From NCBI GenBank assembly GCA_002150815.3, contig NDFF03000030.1, forward strand, positions 124,001 through 188,000: a stretch of DNA of 64,000 nt, in the 5' to 3' direction. The DNA comes from Grammothele lineata. Taxonomy: Eukaryota; Basidiomycota; Agaricomycetes; Polyporales; Polyporaceae. Position 1 is the stretch's first letter; each line of letters begins with the position of its first letter. Under the pieces are notes generated by a model. That model worked only from the letters and a program-made list of their open reading frames with translations. It did not search any database and was not told the DNA's origin. The position numbers were made by a program, and so were the translations under genes. This document shows, piece after piece, positions 34,308 to 46,593 of the stretch.

Positions 34308-34322
34308 GACATGAGTGATGTC
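34308..34322. repeat. Right target-site duplication (15 bp)
   Basis: GACATGAGTGATGTC directly after the poly(A) run; identical to 32588-32602. Confidence 0.8.
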
Positions 34323-35281
34323 ATCTATGCGCCGCATCAATATTGTGTGTTATCTGAGTTTAGATATGATATCAGTTGCTTGTCGGAGTTAAAACGATCG
34401 GCATCGCCAGCTCCTCGGCACGCCGCCAGACCCGGCTGGGCTCTTGTGACGACGACCAACAGCATACACGTCGTGTCCGCTATTCACGCTCGGTCTACGC
34501 AAACGGCCCCATCTTCAGTGCCATATGGCGTGCTTGACAGTATGCTCCCGCTCCTTCCATTGATTGCCCGTAACGTGAGTAGGAAGCGTATATATATGGG
34601 GTATGTTCACATTTAGAGCATGATCACGCGGGTCCTTGGACTTGTGAGCCTTTTCAGGCCTTTCCCGCGTTCTTCATGCGCACCCCGTTCATGTCTGTAA
34701 GGAAGTTAGAAAGTAGCTGATCTCATCTTTCTCTCAGATTGATGCAGTCCGAGAGTGTTAATTGTCATGAAGAATACTGTATCCGCTGCCCTAGTCAACT
34801 TTCGTGATCTATGAAACGTACTAGACTGGTTGGTGTCCAGTTTTCTATGCTGAAGCTGAAGGATATACCGAATCCTTCGATACAACAACGCCGTGAAAAT
34901 GCGATACACACAGCTCCGACGGCACGATATAACACGATATGTGCCAAGGGCCCATTACCCACGGACTCGTGGTCTTCTCTTATCAGAAGACGCAGGTACG
35001 ATCACATCGCTCGATTCGCTCCCCGTGGTCCACTCTCGCCGCCTACCGGAGCTGATCACTATGCTGTATTTCCGACCATAGTACAACGCTGATCTTGCAC
35101 CTACCAAACGGCCTATTGTGAGCACGCGATCTCGAAGCCCTTCGCGATCTGGGAAAAAGAAGCATATCCTCATGCGGTGAGAAGAGACGGACTTTTCGCA
35201 ATGTCCGCGAGTTGGCCGCGACCGCATATATAGGCTGGCCATGCTTCACCCGTCGTCGTTGTGTAGGCACCCCGTTCACTC
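34323..35281. other. Sedolisin 5' flank, no gene seen
   Basis: No supportable coding region. A TATATA lies at 35227-35232, 50 bp before the sedolisin ATG. Confidence 0.55.
35227..35232 (+). promoter_or_regulatory. TATA box of the sedolisin gene
   Basis: TATATA in the context CCGCATATATAGGC, 50-55 bp upstream of the start at 35282. Confidence 0.55.
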
Positions 35282-37676
35282 ATGGTCTTCTATCGCTTCG
35301 CCATCTTCGCGCTCGCCATCCTCGTGGAGGCCTCGAACGTCGACGCGCGGTCCGTCCCGCGTGGCTGGACGGCCCGCCGCCGTGCCGCATTGGACGACTT
35401 CATTCCCCTCAAGTTCTCCCTGGCACAGTCCAACGTGCACAACCTCGAGTCATACCTCCTCGACGTCGCGGATCCCCGCTCGCCGAACTACGGCAAGTAC
35501 TGGACCCCAAACCAGGTCGCGGAGGCCTTCCGTCCCTCACAGGACACCGTCGACGCTGTTCTCTCGTGGCTCGTAGGCGACCACGGCGTCGCGTTGGACC
35601 GTGTGGAGCTCACACGCAAAGGCGACGCAATCCGCTTGAACGCTAGCGTCGCAGAGGCGGAGAAAATCCTCGGCGCGGAGTACTTCGTGTACTCTCACGA
35701 CCAAAGCGGGACCCAACGTGTTGGGTGCCATGGCGGATATACCCTCCCGGACCACGTCGCGAAGCATGTCGACCTCGTGTCGCCGACGATACACTTCAGT
35801 GATTCGGGGGTGATGCGGCGTTCTATATCCCCTTTTGTCCGTCGTGCCGTGAGCAAGTCGCTGGCTGGGCACGAGGCTGGTGTTGCAAAAACACCCATTT
35901 CAGTACGTCGCACACTTCTGATGCTTACATTCGCGACGACACACTGACCAACACGACGCAGGACTCTGAGCTTGCCGCGACTGGCTGTGATCAACAGGTC
36001 ACTCTTGACTGTTTGCGTGCCCTGTACAACTTCGATCACGATATTGTAGCTGGTGACAAAAACACGGTCTCAGTTTGTGAGTCGTCTCCTTGATATGTTT
36101 GCTGTATTCCTGATTCGAAATATCGTAGTCGAGCTGCAGGGGGAGAACTTCAGGCAGTCAGACCTCGACAAATTCTTCCAGATGTTTGCCCCTGATCAAG
36201 TTGGCAACCACCCGACGCTCGAGAGCATCGAGGGAGGTTTGTCCAGTTTTCATTTTCGTCTTCGTACGAACGTCTGTTCATAATGACTTCTTCAGGCAAT
36301 GTTACAACAACTGGCGACTTCGGTGAAGCCTCTCTCGATATTCAACTCATGATGGGCCTTCTTGGCTCCAAGCAAGAGCTTCTCCTGTACCAGATTGGAG
36401 ATCAGAATGCGGAGCAAGACCCCCGTACGAGCGTTCCTTCAGACTAAAATCTCTTTGCTCATCTCACGCATGTGAATGGTCCAGTTGATGAATTCGTCGC
36501 GGCGTTCGACGCGTCTTTCTGCGACGAAGAAGCGGTCACTGACGAAGGTCCGTGTGTTTTAGATGTACGGTGCATGACGGAGCTTACTCCATGTACAGAC
36601 CTCATTGATTGTGGAGATAAGCCCATGGCAAATGTTGTCTCAATCTCCTACCATCTCAACCCCGACATTCACGAAGACGACATCACACCCGTTATCCAAC
36701 GTCAGTGTACCGAGTTCGGAAAGGTGCAGTGTCATGTTTTCTCCGATTGTGGATATCACTCATTCCTATCCGTATTTGGCAGCTCACGCTCGCCGGTATG
36801 ACGATCGTGGTCTCCTCTGGGGACGGCGGTGTCGCGTACTCGCAGTCGCACGGCTGCCTTACCTCCAACGGCACGCTCGTCTTCGGCAACCCCGCCAACT
36901 CGAGCTTCGTCGGCCAGTTCCCCGCTTCGTGCCCGTTCGTCACCGCCGTCGGCGCGACACAAGTGACGTCAGGCAACAGCGTACGCCTCTCTCCGCGCTT
37001 CTTGCCTGGCGCTGCGTACCTTACATTGCTCTATAGGTCGATGATCCGGAGACCGCGACGACGGCATTCCCCTCTGGCGCGGGCTTCTCGAACACCTTCG
37101 CACAGCCGTCGTTCCAACAGGCCGCCGCCAGCAACTACGTGACGAACTTCGCGCCCGCGTACGGCCCCAATGTCTTCAACCGGTCTGGTCGCGCCTACCC
37201 CGACGTCTCCGCGAACGGGTGAGTGTTCAGTATCATGTGTTCGTTGCACGGTATATGGTATGCTCATTGTCTGCCGCCACGATCGCCCAGATTCCCAACG
37301 GTAATCGCGGAGGGCGGCCAGTTTGTCCTCACGGGCGGCACATCCGCGTCCGCACCTATCTTCGCGTCTTTCGTCGCGGCGATCAACGATGCGCGCATCG
37401 CCGCAGGCAAGGGCCCTGTGGGGTTCATCAACCCCGCGGTACGTCAATCCCTCGTTCTCTGCGCTGATAGAAGTCATCGTACATGCTCACTGATGCTCGC
37501 GGACCCTACAGCTCTACTCGGATGCGTTCGCCGACGCCTTCAACGATATCACGAATGGCACGAACGCGGGCTGTGGCACGGTGGGCTTCCCTGCGGCCCC
37601 TGGCTGGGACCCGATCACGGGCTTGGGCACGCCGAACTTCCCCAACTTGCTTTCGGCGTTCCTTGCGCTCCCGTGA
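35282..37676 (+). CDS. Secreted sedolisin (S53 family), tripeptidyl-peptidase-like
   Basis: Ten exons, 617 residues, cleanly in frame. An N-terminal signal peptide (hydrophobic FAIFALAILVEA) is followed by the pro-kumamolisin activation domain (NYGKYWTPNQVAEAF; KILGAEYFVYSH; LPDHVAKHVDLVSPT). The catalytic domain carries the Glu/Asp pair in GEASLD (exon 4), the oxyanion Asp in SSGDGG and the Ser nucleophile in GGTSASAP, with the calcium-site region DITNGTNAGC and GWDPITGLGTPNF near the end. These acid-active serine proteases are secreted to digest extracellular protein, commonly releasing tripeptides. Oddities: SSGDGG instead of the usual SSGDSG, and GGTSASAP instead of SGTSASxP, but the catalytic residues are present. 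It is convergent with the helicase 1 gene, 145 bp away. Confidence 0.92.
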
Positions 37677-37821
37677 AGCATAGCCGGCGGCGGTTTTCGT
37701 TCCTCCAGGCTCCAGTCGACCCATGGGTGCGGTGACGATGAAACGAAAGTAGTATTCCAGCATGTAGAATTAGGGATTAGGCGTCTACTCTAAAAGCCAC
37801 GCTGCTGTATCTTAGGGTGAC

Positions 37822-40784
37822 TTATTGGGGCGACATCGACAGCTTCAATCGGCCAACACAATCTGGAAGCCTCGCTCGCTGATCCGCGATCTCCATCGCG
37901 TCTACCCACATCTTCTCAGCACCGACATGCTGTTCCCAATGCGTTGCCAGCGAGCCAAGGAGCGTCTCCTTGCCGGGTCCGTCGAGGAACGCACGCTGGG
38001 TTACGACGACCATGCCCAACCGGCAGCGCGTGAGCATGACGTTCATGCGGTTCTGGAGCTTGAGGAACCCGGGGACGGACGTGCGCACGGTGGAGAGAAT
38101 GATGTAGTCCATCTCGTGGCCTGTGCGCGATCATATTGATTGGATGCTGAGGGTGGAAGCAAGGCGAATGGTGAGAGAAAAACATACCTTGGAAGCTGTC
38201 GACATTGTAAACGTTGTCGTGCGGTAGCCAAGCAGCCTTAAGTGCGGTGACAATCGCGGCGCGTTGAGGGTCATAAGGGGTAATGATGGCATAACGCTTT
38301 CCAGCGTCGTGATATCGCCGAGCGACGTGGACGACCGTGTGGACTTCCTCCACGTTCTACGTATCCCCATGAGTAACGTGAGCTCGGCGCACCGTCGTAA
38401 GACACATGAGTGGAACGGGGACATACCTTCCAGCTAGAGCCGACACGTTCTTCCGTTCCCTTGCATACGTCGATGAACGTGACGTAGTCATGCTCGACCA
38501 ACGGATGTTGAGATCGTAATTTGCCTTCGTAGACGTGCTCGGAGATGAAAGAACCGATCGGCACTGGCATGCGGTCTGCCACGCATGAAGAGTAAGTAGT
38601 CGCAACGGTGCAGCGAGACAGGGGTGCGCGTACACTGCGTATCGAGGAAGTAGGTTGGGTAGTGGAGATGCTTGTAGTCGAAGACTGTCTTCATCTTCGG
38701 CGCGGTCTCCTTCCCGAATGGAGGTACTGCACGAAAAAGTCAGCGACGCCCATATGTAATGATACCCAAAACCCACGCACGCTGATTTGGATCGCCGAAC
38801 ATGCACACCTTTGTCAAGGCAGTGAACTTGTGGAATAGATGCTGCATTGACACCATATCAGTGACCGAAGAAGGCGCTTGTAGTCCAGATAAGGACTTAC
38901 CAGGAACTCGCCCATGTCAATCTGGGAGGCCTCATCCACTACAAGGCGTTGAACAGGGACAAGGTCGAATACCCCGAAGCTATCCATGTCAAGATTCGAC
39001 AGCATCGCTGTCGTGCATAGTATGACCTTGGACTCTCCGATAAGGCTTTCAACGCTATCCAAGTCTTGGAAGAGTTTGCTCGAATCTATGAAGTAGTCAG
39101 AGAGTTCGACGTAGTGGTGTTCGTGCCTGCAGCAAGTCGACGAAGTGAGCATGGTACTCCAGAAGGCTTGACCATAGAAACATACCATTCGAAGTAGAAC
39201 TCGTGTGAAACGATGAGCTTGAAGTCTATGCCTCGTTTCGCGAGCGTCTCAGCGATGTTCTTCACCCCGACATTGGAGTGCGCGACGACCCAAGCTGGCT
39301 GATCCCGGTCTTCCCAATACTCCAGTGCTGCAGCAATCGTCGTCGTCTTACCAGTTCCCGGCGGACCTAGCACCAGTGTCAGTTACATAACAAGCTGTCT
39401 TGGTCTGAACAACGCGTACCTTGGGCGACCACGAGTGATTCTACATCCCCAACCATCGCACTAGCAACCTGGCGTTGCGACGCGTTGAGCTTTGAGAACG
39501 CAGGCTCATCCTCGACTCTCTTCAGCGCCTTCATTTTTGCGTTCCTCGAGGGGCCCTTCTGTTTCCCCTGAACGAGGAATATCTTGCGCACGAATGGACT
39601 CTGATCGACAGGCGTCGCACCCTGTAATACGCGCAGGAGGAACTCATCCCGGGCACGCTCGGTAAGCGCGGGTTCCGCTCGTCCCACAACGCGCACGCTC
39701 TCAACCTTGCTATTGAGCGAACCGTGGAAAACAGTGAGATCTGTCCGCCTGCCTTGTATACCGTAGGCTCGGGCCTTGACATCCCCGTCGTTGATTTCCA
39801 CAACGGTCTGCGCACGCGAGTCAACTAACGTTCAGCGGATGTGGAGCGACTCGCGACTGACCGTGTTGCTACGCCGTACTCGTGTCTTGAATCGCGCGTT
39901 GATCAAGGCAAGGCCATCCTTGCCCTTTTCCTCTGCCTCCTCAATCTCCCCGTGGAAGAACTTCGGTCTCGCCGACTCGAGAAGTTGGACAGTCAGTGCT
40001 AGATGGTTGAGACAAAGGTGTTGATGGAGGCGTAGATGACGCGTGTCGATCTTCGCTGCAGTCCTGACTGACTCAGCACTCTTCTCGGCGATGCTAGGCA
40101 ACACGGTCAGAAACGCTGTTCAAACGATGAGCGGTGTGTTTCTCACCATGCTGACAACCACGCGCGAAGACAGAGCTCGACGCTGTCGTCGCGCTCCCAA
40201 AGCGCGTCGATTTTCGCCCGCCGAACGTTTTGCCCCTCGAAGACCTGCGCTGCAAGCTGTGCAGGCTGTATCTGCACATGCGTCGACTTGGAGTGCAAAG
40301 TGGAGAGGTCGACGCCGCGCACGGGCGCGTCGAAACGATGGCCCAAGATGAGCGCGAGCCGGGGCAAGTGGAAGCCCGCCAAGAGCACGCGCGGATCGTC
40401 GAGGACGCGGGCGATAGGAACGGCGCTAGTAGCCGGCCCGGCGGCTCCGACGCCGCTGTCCCGGGAATCGGCTTCCGCCGCCGCGGCGTCGCCGCGGTCC
40501 GACGTGGCATCCCCGACTGGACCGTCTTTAGCACCAGTGCCACTGAATCCTGGAGGAACAGCGACGAGAAAAACTTCGGCGGGGGTGGCGAGAGCGACGG
40601 TGGTGACGATGCCCTTCCAGTTCAATCTGAAAGACACGCCCAGTGCGGGTAATGGCGCGTCGGGCTCGGTCGAGAGTTGGTCGAGCGCTGTTTTTATGGC
40701 GTCACAATTGTCTACTCGGAGATGCTGAATGAGAATGGCTGAGGGCAGGCCGGAGACGAGGTTTCGAGTGTCGAAGAGTGGCAT
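37822..40784 (-). CDS. SF1 helicase (Upf1/DNA2-like), paralogue 1
   Basis: Reverse-strand multi-exon gene starting MPLFDTRNLVSGLP. The N-terminal about 210 residues (LDDPRVLLAGFHLPRLALIL, then RGVDLSTLHS) faintly resemble the RNase D/DnaQ exonuclease fold but lack obvious catalytic acids. The helicase follows: LNASQRQVASAMV, Walker A GPPGTGKTTTIAAAL, VVAHSNVGVKNIAETLAKRG, Walker B VVDEASQID, CMFGDPNQ, YRMPVPIG, VYNVDSFQ, and GHEMDYIILSTVRT with NVMLTRCRLGMVVV. All SF1 motifs are present and every exon junction I checked keeps the frame. It is a nucleic-acid-dependent ATPase/helicase; target unknown. A paralogue of the same structure lies 6 kb away in opposite orientation. Confidence 0.85.
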
Positions 40785-40938
40785 ATGTGCGACGCGGAGA
40801 AAAGTAAGTGTAGGTGGTGGATTGTGAACAACGTACGCAGCTGAGGACCACTGAGCAGGTTTCCAATAATTCAATACCCGAGACGTGACAAGTGAAGTAT
40901 GCAGGCGTGCGTACAATGTATCTTTGATACGCGAACAT

Positions 40939-41673
40939 TTATTGGCTTTCGCCGTGTACTAAGCGTTCCAAGCGTTCTTCTAAGCTGGCGCTCGCTTCAA
41001 ACCTTTCTCCACGGCGAGTCAAGGCGCCTTTGACGCCTCGGCGTCCGGAGAGTGAAGGCAGAACGAGCAAGGCTAGGAGTACGCATAGATCCTTTAAGAC
41101 GCCATTCAGGGTTGTATTCCATGGGACCTGAGAGAGACAGTGTGAGCAAGATTATGAACACTGCGCACATACTTGAGCTGGCGCGGTGACAGCAGCACCG
41201 GCGTAGCAGTCGGACTCCCATGTCTGAGTGACCCTGAAATTTAGCTCACCGAGTACGACATCCAGCCGGTTTTGCTTGGACGGCACCGGGAAACATGCTT
41301 CGAGCGTTGCAGAGAGCTCCCTTAGCGATACCTCTTTCCTTTCGGACTTCGGGAGCGAGCTAACTTCCACACTAACGCCCAGTGTCGCCGGATACCCTGC
41401 AGTCGAGCCTCCAAAGGTCAGCGACAGTCTTTCGCGACATACCAGAAGGATGGGTCCGCCGAAAACAAGTTGAATCGGGGACTCACTCTTACACGCATCA
41501 TCACTCACGATCACGACGCCTAGAAGAGCCAAATTCCCCAGGAACTCCTCTGCGGTCCACAGCCCGGCCGAGATGCCACCAAACCCGAAGATGCAGCTCC
41601 TTCTCAGCCTACGAGCAAGCAAACAGAGAGAAAACCATCGCAATCGGAAGGAATACCACTCATTAATGCGCAA
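40939..41673 (-). CDS. Hypothetical membrane-anchored protein
   Basis: Not a family I recognise. The last exon (41127-40939) joins in frame to an upstream exon ending at 41173 (GTATGT...CTCAG intron). The spliced C-terminus reads TWESDCYAGAAVTAPAQ then VPWNTTLNGVLKD, a hydrophobic stretch CVLLALLVLPSL that could span a membrane, and a charged SLEERLERLVHGESQ end. The 5' part is uncertain: GTGAGT sequences near 41510-41530 (reverse strand) could mark another intron, and the start codon may lie further upstream. The model is real at its 3' end and tentative elsewhere. Confidence 0.45.
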
Positions 41674-42271
41674 AAAGAATTTTGAGACTCGTCCTCAAGG
41701 TACGGGCTCAAACGAGAGTGAGAAGGTTCACATTCAAGCCTCCTCGGTCTGGCTTGATAGAATTCTCGCGGGCGGGCGCAGCCGCGAGGCAAAGGGGTAC
41801 AACGTATGCATTTTATTGGCTAGATAAATGTTCTGATAGCGTGTTGGATCGGTTGCGCGAGCGATTGGAAGCAGAGTGCGCCCGCGCGACGCTGCGCGAA
41901 GGTGGGAGGAGGGATGAAAACGCCCAAGGCTTCGGCGCGCACCCTTGGCGACCCTTTGGCGGCAGTTCCCTTGTAATGACCAATTCGCTAGGGAATCAGG
42001 AGCAATGTCAGGAGCTGAAGTCGTAGTGAGATGGCGACTACTTACTAGCCCGTGAAATGGCCTTATGCCCGCCTTCAACGCTAACGCCCGATCGCCCCGC
42101 GTGCCCGATCGCCCCGCGTGCCCGATCGCACGTGCTCCGGCCATCTATAACATCCTCATCATATACCGTCCCGTATATGATTGTCATCTTTCAGAAGAAG
42201 AAGAGGAGGCAGCCAACGATACATAGGGCACGATAGGTTCTGCTGGGGGCCGCCCTGGTAGTCGTCTCCGC
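41674..42271. other. Intergenic stretch with a short tandem repeat
   Basis: No gene supported. About two and a half copies of a 17 bp unit (CCCGATCGCCCCGCGTG) stand at about 42086-42126. Confidence 0.6.
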
Positions 42272-43827
42272 TTATGCGGGCCGGTAGTTGTGGTCGTGGT
42301 CCGCGCGACAGCATTCGTAGTCCCGATGCGCCAGTGGGCTAATGGGAGCAGGAACTTTGCGGGCCGCGGTCACCAGCGGCTGGCGTTCATCGGGAAAGAA
42401 GTACACGTGGGCCCCAAGGGGTACCATTATCTTCGGGAGCGAAGGACTCCATGACTCTATAGCTTCCTGGATACTAGCAGAAAGTCCGAACGCGTCTCGG
42501 AACATCACTGTCTGTAGATTGAAGAAGCGCGCTAGCGAGACCTTCGCTATCTCGCCCGTATCCGGATGGACTGCATATTGAGAAATTTCTCTGTATCAGC
42601 GTTTGAAGCTTATGATGGTATGCATAAGGTAGTACCCACCTGATTGCTCGGGTCGAGGAACTGCAGGTACGTGTTCGGGGGCACTCATGTGGAGGCACCT
42701 CAGTGTATCTGGAGGGATGACAGAGAGGAGCCGTACGAGCACATCAATGTGCACTTGCTGTACCTATGTCACACCATACACAAAGCACAAGGTGAATATG
42801 ATATCGAAAAGTCAAATGACCGCATATAACGACGTACAGTAAGGGTTCGAAGACTACACAGTAGTTTTTGGCCGCGTTTTGCGACCTGGGCCTTACTCGC
42901 ATAGCCCGGGATAAGCCCAAATACTGCGAGGGATATATTGGTGCATCGCAGCTCCTCTAGGTTGACGAAGCAGACCAATAGGTTGGAGAAGTCCGCGAAA
43001 TTGGCGAACAAGATGTTGCTGAGGCGAAGACGGATGACCGATGAGTACAAGGAGGTGTGTATACTCCGGCAGCGCGGATGCAAAGGGAAGTGCGGAGTCG
43101 TTCTTTGAGAGCGACCACGAGGACTAGACCCCTCAGCGAACGAGTTTCGGCGTAAATCAAAATGGACCTCTCTCAGCGATATTGGAACCTTGGAGAGCAT
43201 GGTCGGCGCCTTATGCGCAATGTCGACATCATCGCTGCCTTTGAGAAGCAAGGTTCTGACGGAAGCAACAAATAGAGGGCTTGACTTGAGGACCTCAACG
43301 AAGGATCGAACGGAAGTGTGTTTGGAGAATGCAACGTCCTGGAGGAGGCGGAACTGAGCGCGTAAACGCCAGGCGCGACAGACGAGGGCCAATGCTTTGA
43401 GGTCTCGGGTGTGAGGGCTGTCGTTCTTTCCGGAGGGGCACACCACAAAGTCGATAACGACCTCCCAGACTTCCATCGGGAGCGGGCGCAGTGGACGCAC
43501 AGATCCACATGGTTCAATGAATGGAGGAGTCTCCGGAGATGAAAGGCTGGCCGTTGAGAGAGAATCCGCGATCGGAGGCGAGTTCTGGAGAGACGGAGTT
43601 GAGAGGGGCGAGTCCTGGAGAGGCGGAGTTGCGGGGGGCGAGGACGAGCAGGGCGAGGGCGAGAGAGGCAATACCGGGAGAGGCGGAGTTGAGAGGAGCG
43701 AGGGCGGGAGAGGCGGGGACAGAGGAGGGGAGAGTGTGCGGGGCGCAGCTGAGAATTTGCGAGAAAGTGTTCGAAGTGCGTACTTCGAGGGACGCAAACG
43801 TTCGAAGAAGGCGTCTAGACGCGACAT
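42272..43827 (-). CDS. F-box/LRR-like protein
   Basis: Three exons (43827-42838, 42763-42640, 42570-42272), about 470 residues. A low-complexity Ser/Pro-rich N-terminus (residues about 30-100) is followed by an F-box-like segment LPMEVWEVVIDFVV with LKALALVCRAWRLRAQFRLLQ, a common basidiomycete F-box arrangement. Leucine-rich stretches come after it (VRTLLLKGSDDV, VIRLRLSNILFANFADFSNLL, NLEELRCTNISL). Such proteins are SCF ubiquitin-ligase substrate receptors, usually with unknown targets. An in-frame upstream extension exists, but the start at 43827 (MSRLDAFFERL) is the first that precedes recognisable structure. The Ser/Pro region is encoded by a minisatellite. Confidence 0.7.
43570..43730. 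repeat. Coding minisatellite in the F-box gene
   Basis: Degenerate units of about 27-33 bp of the type GGAGAGGCGGAGTTGAGAGG, encoding a Ser/Pro/Leu repeat (SPPL-TPPL-like) on the reverse strand. Copy number is expected to vary between strains. Confidence 0.7.
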
Positions 43828-44223
43828 TACCCAATATCCGCGGGATTTTGCTCGGGCAGGGGTCTGAGGGCAGGAGACGGCGCGCTGTATGAACTCGAGG
43901 GCGGGTCGACGTACATAAAGTAAACGCCCACGCGTGCAGGAACTGATACATCGATATGGCTGTTCATGTGTAGATCTCGTAAGGCTTGATGTGGAAGACA
44001 CCACGTGTACCGCCCGGGACAGGCGGCGCATCCGTACACTAGTTGCCTCAATTCCGGGGAAGTCAAGTCGCCACGCACAGGGCAGAAGAAGACACCGTAG
44101 ATTGCCGTACCCTACTTCTTTGGACAGCGTGGGGCCTCCATATTGCACCTTTGGCATCTCAGGCTGCCCTCCGACTCGTACACTCTCATACAACAACCGA
44201 ACTGTCGGCCGCCTACCTCCAGC

Positions 44224-45934
44224 CTACGCCCCACCCATCTCGACATCTCCATCCGCGTCGGGTCCTGAGGGTGCGCCACCAATGTCCTGCGCGTCCTGAA
44301 GGAGCGCCTCCGCCGCTGCGCGGATGGCGGCAATCTTGCCACGCATGACGGACACAGCCTCAGGAAGGAGTTCTTCAGGCGCGTATGGTCCTTCAGATTC
44401 GACGCTGACTGGATAAAGCGACAGAGACCGGTCAGCAAGGGCCGTAAGAGACGCATACAAGGAGGTGTTGATCGGGTAGAAAGAGGATGGGAACATGGAA
44501 GGAGGGAAGGAGGGGCCAGACGAGCGAGAGGACGTACAGATGAACCAATCCCGGATCCGCTTCAACTCCACACACCCCTCGAACTCCTTGTGCCGGAGCA
44601 CCTCGCGCGAGACGGTGTCGTTCCGCATGTACTTGTCGTCGATCGAGACTTGGCCGTCCGAGGCGACTTTGACGACACCCGGGCTGAAGCACGCCGCGAA
44701 CTTCTGCGCGAGGGCCGGGGGGACGCGTTTTGAGGGGTTGAGGATGATGAGCGGGTGGAGCCGGTATGTCGCAGTCGCTGCGGGCGCGTTGTCAGTGATG
44801 GGCGTTCAAGGGACGAAGAAGAGAATAGCAGGGGAATAAGGAGAAGGGCAAGATAGAGCAATAAGATTCAAACGAACATGGAGACTGGCGAGAAGAGAGG
44901 CAATGGAAGGACGACAAACGGTACAACGGAGGGGATGAAGAGGTCACTCACCGACAGGACTCCATTTTGCGTGCTCCTTCCCGACGCCCTTGATCGCGTG
45001 CAGCTCCATGTCGATGACCTGCCCCGGACGAAGTTTTGCGAGGACGATGTCCTACATGAGAATATGACCGGTCAGTATCCTGCAAGTCGCGACGGCACGG
45101 GTACTACACGAGAGCAGGACGTGCATATATACGCTCGTCTAGTCCCATGGTGCACCAAAATGGGGATGAAGTTCGCACCTTGTTCGTAGCGGCAGGCTTC
45201 TTGTCTCCAAACACAGACTCCTGCTCGCCGTGCGGTTCCCACCGCAAGTCTCCGCTCGTAACGTACTCGTTGACGAACTGCGACTCGTCTTTTGAGGCTT
45301 TCTTCGCTCGTTCGCACTCCACTTGAAGCCTGGACAGTGCATTCATGAACGCGAAAACGAGCTGCAAGGAAACGGGGAACGTACTTGAAGACGAGCGTGT
45401 TCCTATCCGTCGGAATCACGTCGGGAGTCCGGAATTCGAAGAAGCGTGGGTCGACGTTTAATGGTACGAGGCCAATGCGGTGCGCGAGGACTTCGTCTTG
45501 GATGACGGAGGTGTTATTTGAGACGAACACGTCTTCTATAGCGATTGTAGGCACCTGAGAGTGTCGTCTGAGCCTACGAATGAGAGGAATATTGCGGCGG
45601 ACTCACCTCCGCCATCATTATTCGTCGGAATGCGTTCGCTATTGACGCGTCCACGCCAACCATGTCAAATTCAATAGAGCGCTGTGATAGTCTCTTGACT
45701 GACACGCTCAGTTTCTACCGCAGACACGCGCATGTGAGCACATTCGCCGCGGGCGAAGAACAGAGAAGGGCGCACCTTTTTAAACTCGTCGAGTTTCCAG
45801 GTGAGGTCCTCCCCGGGGTAGTGTCCTGGAAACTCGGTGCTTGAGACATCGGAGACGCGCTCTGCGTGCACGCCGACATGGCGTCGAGGGTTCAATGCGG
45901 AGGCGGGGAGATGGGAAGAGGAAGAGGACGCCAT
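44224..45934 (-). CDS. RPC40: DNA-directed RNA polymerases I and III subunit RPAC1
   Basis: Seven exons (45934-45776, 45714-45607, 45554-45385, 45329-45179, 45051-44952, 44777-44538, 44408-44224), 370 residues, frame intact. It is the alpha-like assembly subunit shared by RNA polymerases I and III. Highly conserved segments appear in order: [92 protein letters not shown] and [13 protein letters not shown]. The C-terminus is [16 protein letters not shown], then an acidic tail. The start at 45934 gives the usual short N-terminus; an upstream in-frame ATG exists but would add an atypical extension. A single-copy housekeeping gene, useful as a phylogenetic anchor. Confidence 0.95.
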
Positions 45935-46593
45935 TTTCGAGCTCGCCGTGCGCGCAAATTGACTTTCTTGCCGCACGTGCAGGCATTTCGACGCGATAAG
46001 TCTTGATAAGTCCCATTTGCGGACATTGATGGGAACTTGCATTATCAGAGTACGCATGAGCGCCCAACGTGCGCTCAACTCGGAGCTCTTCCCTTCTCCG
46101 TCGACCATATCCATCCGGCGATTGTGAACGGCTGGACGAATTCTAACATCTTCTACGTGTCCAGTAAGGTTTGACTAGTATGCCAGGTGATATTCCCCTG
46201 CATCGGAGCCTCAAAACAGCCAATACCGAGTAGGATTGCGTGCGCTCACTAGCTCATCCTTTTCACTGTACTTGCTCTAAACGTGGCGAATGTCCCCTTT
46301 GCTGATATTCAGACACTAAGATTGTGCTCTATGTACTCTTCATACGGATGGCTCAGTCGACTTTAGAGTTCCGAGCGGCGGGTGATCGAAGACCTCGAGG
46401 GCGCGTAAGAAAGCTGGTTACCTAAAGAAACCGCTTTCCACGCTTTCAACGCCCATGCACCACTCGCCCCTTCTGTGGTCGTTTTCCCTCTGTCCGTCTC
46501 AAGAATCGTCCAAGAGAACGCGTTTTCCAGGTACGACAATGGCCACCTTGCAGGACTGTCCGTTCCCTGCCCTCTTCTCTCTCAACCACCACC
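45935..46593. other. Divergent promoter region
   Basis: 659 bp between the RPC40 start (-) and the helicase 2 start (+). No TATA box or repeat stands out. CT-rich tracts precede 46594, usual for fungal TATA-less promoters. Confidence 0.5.
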
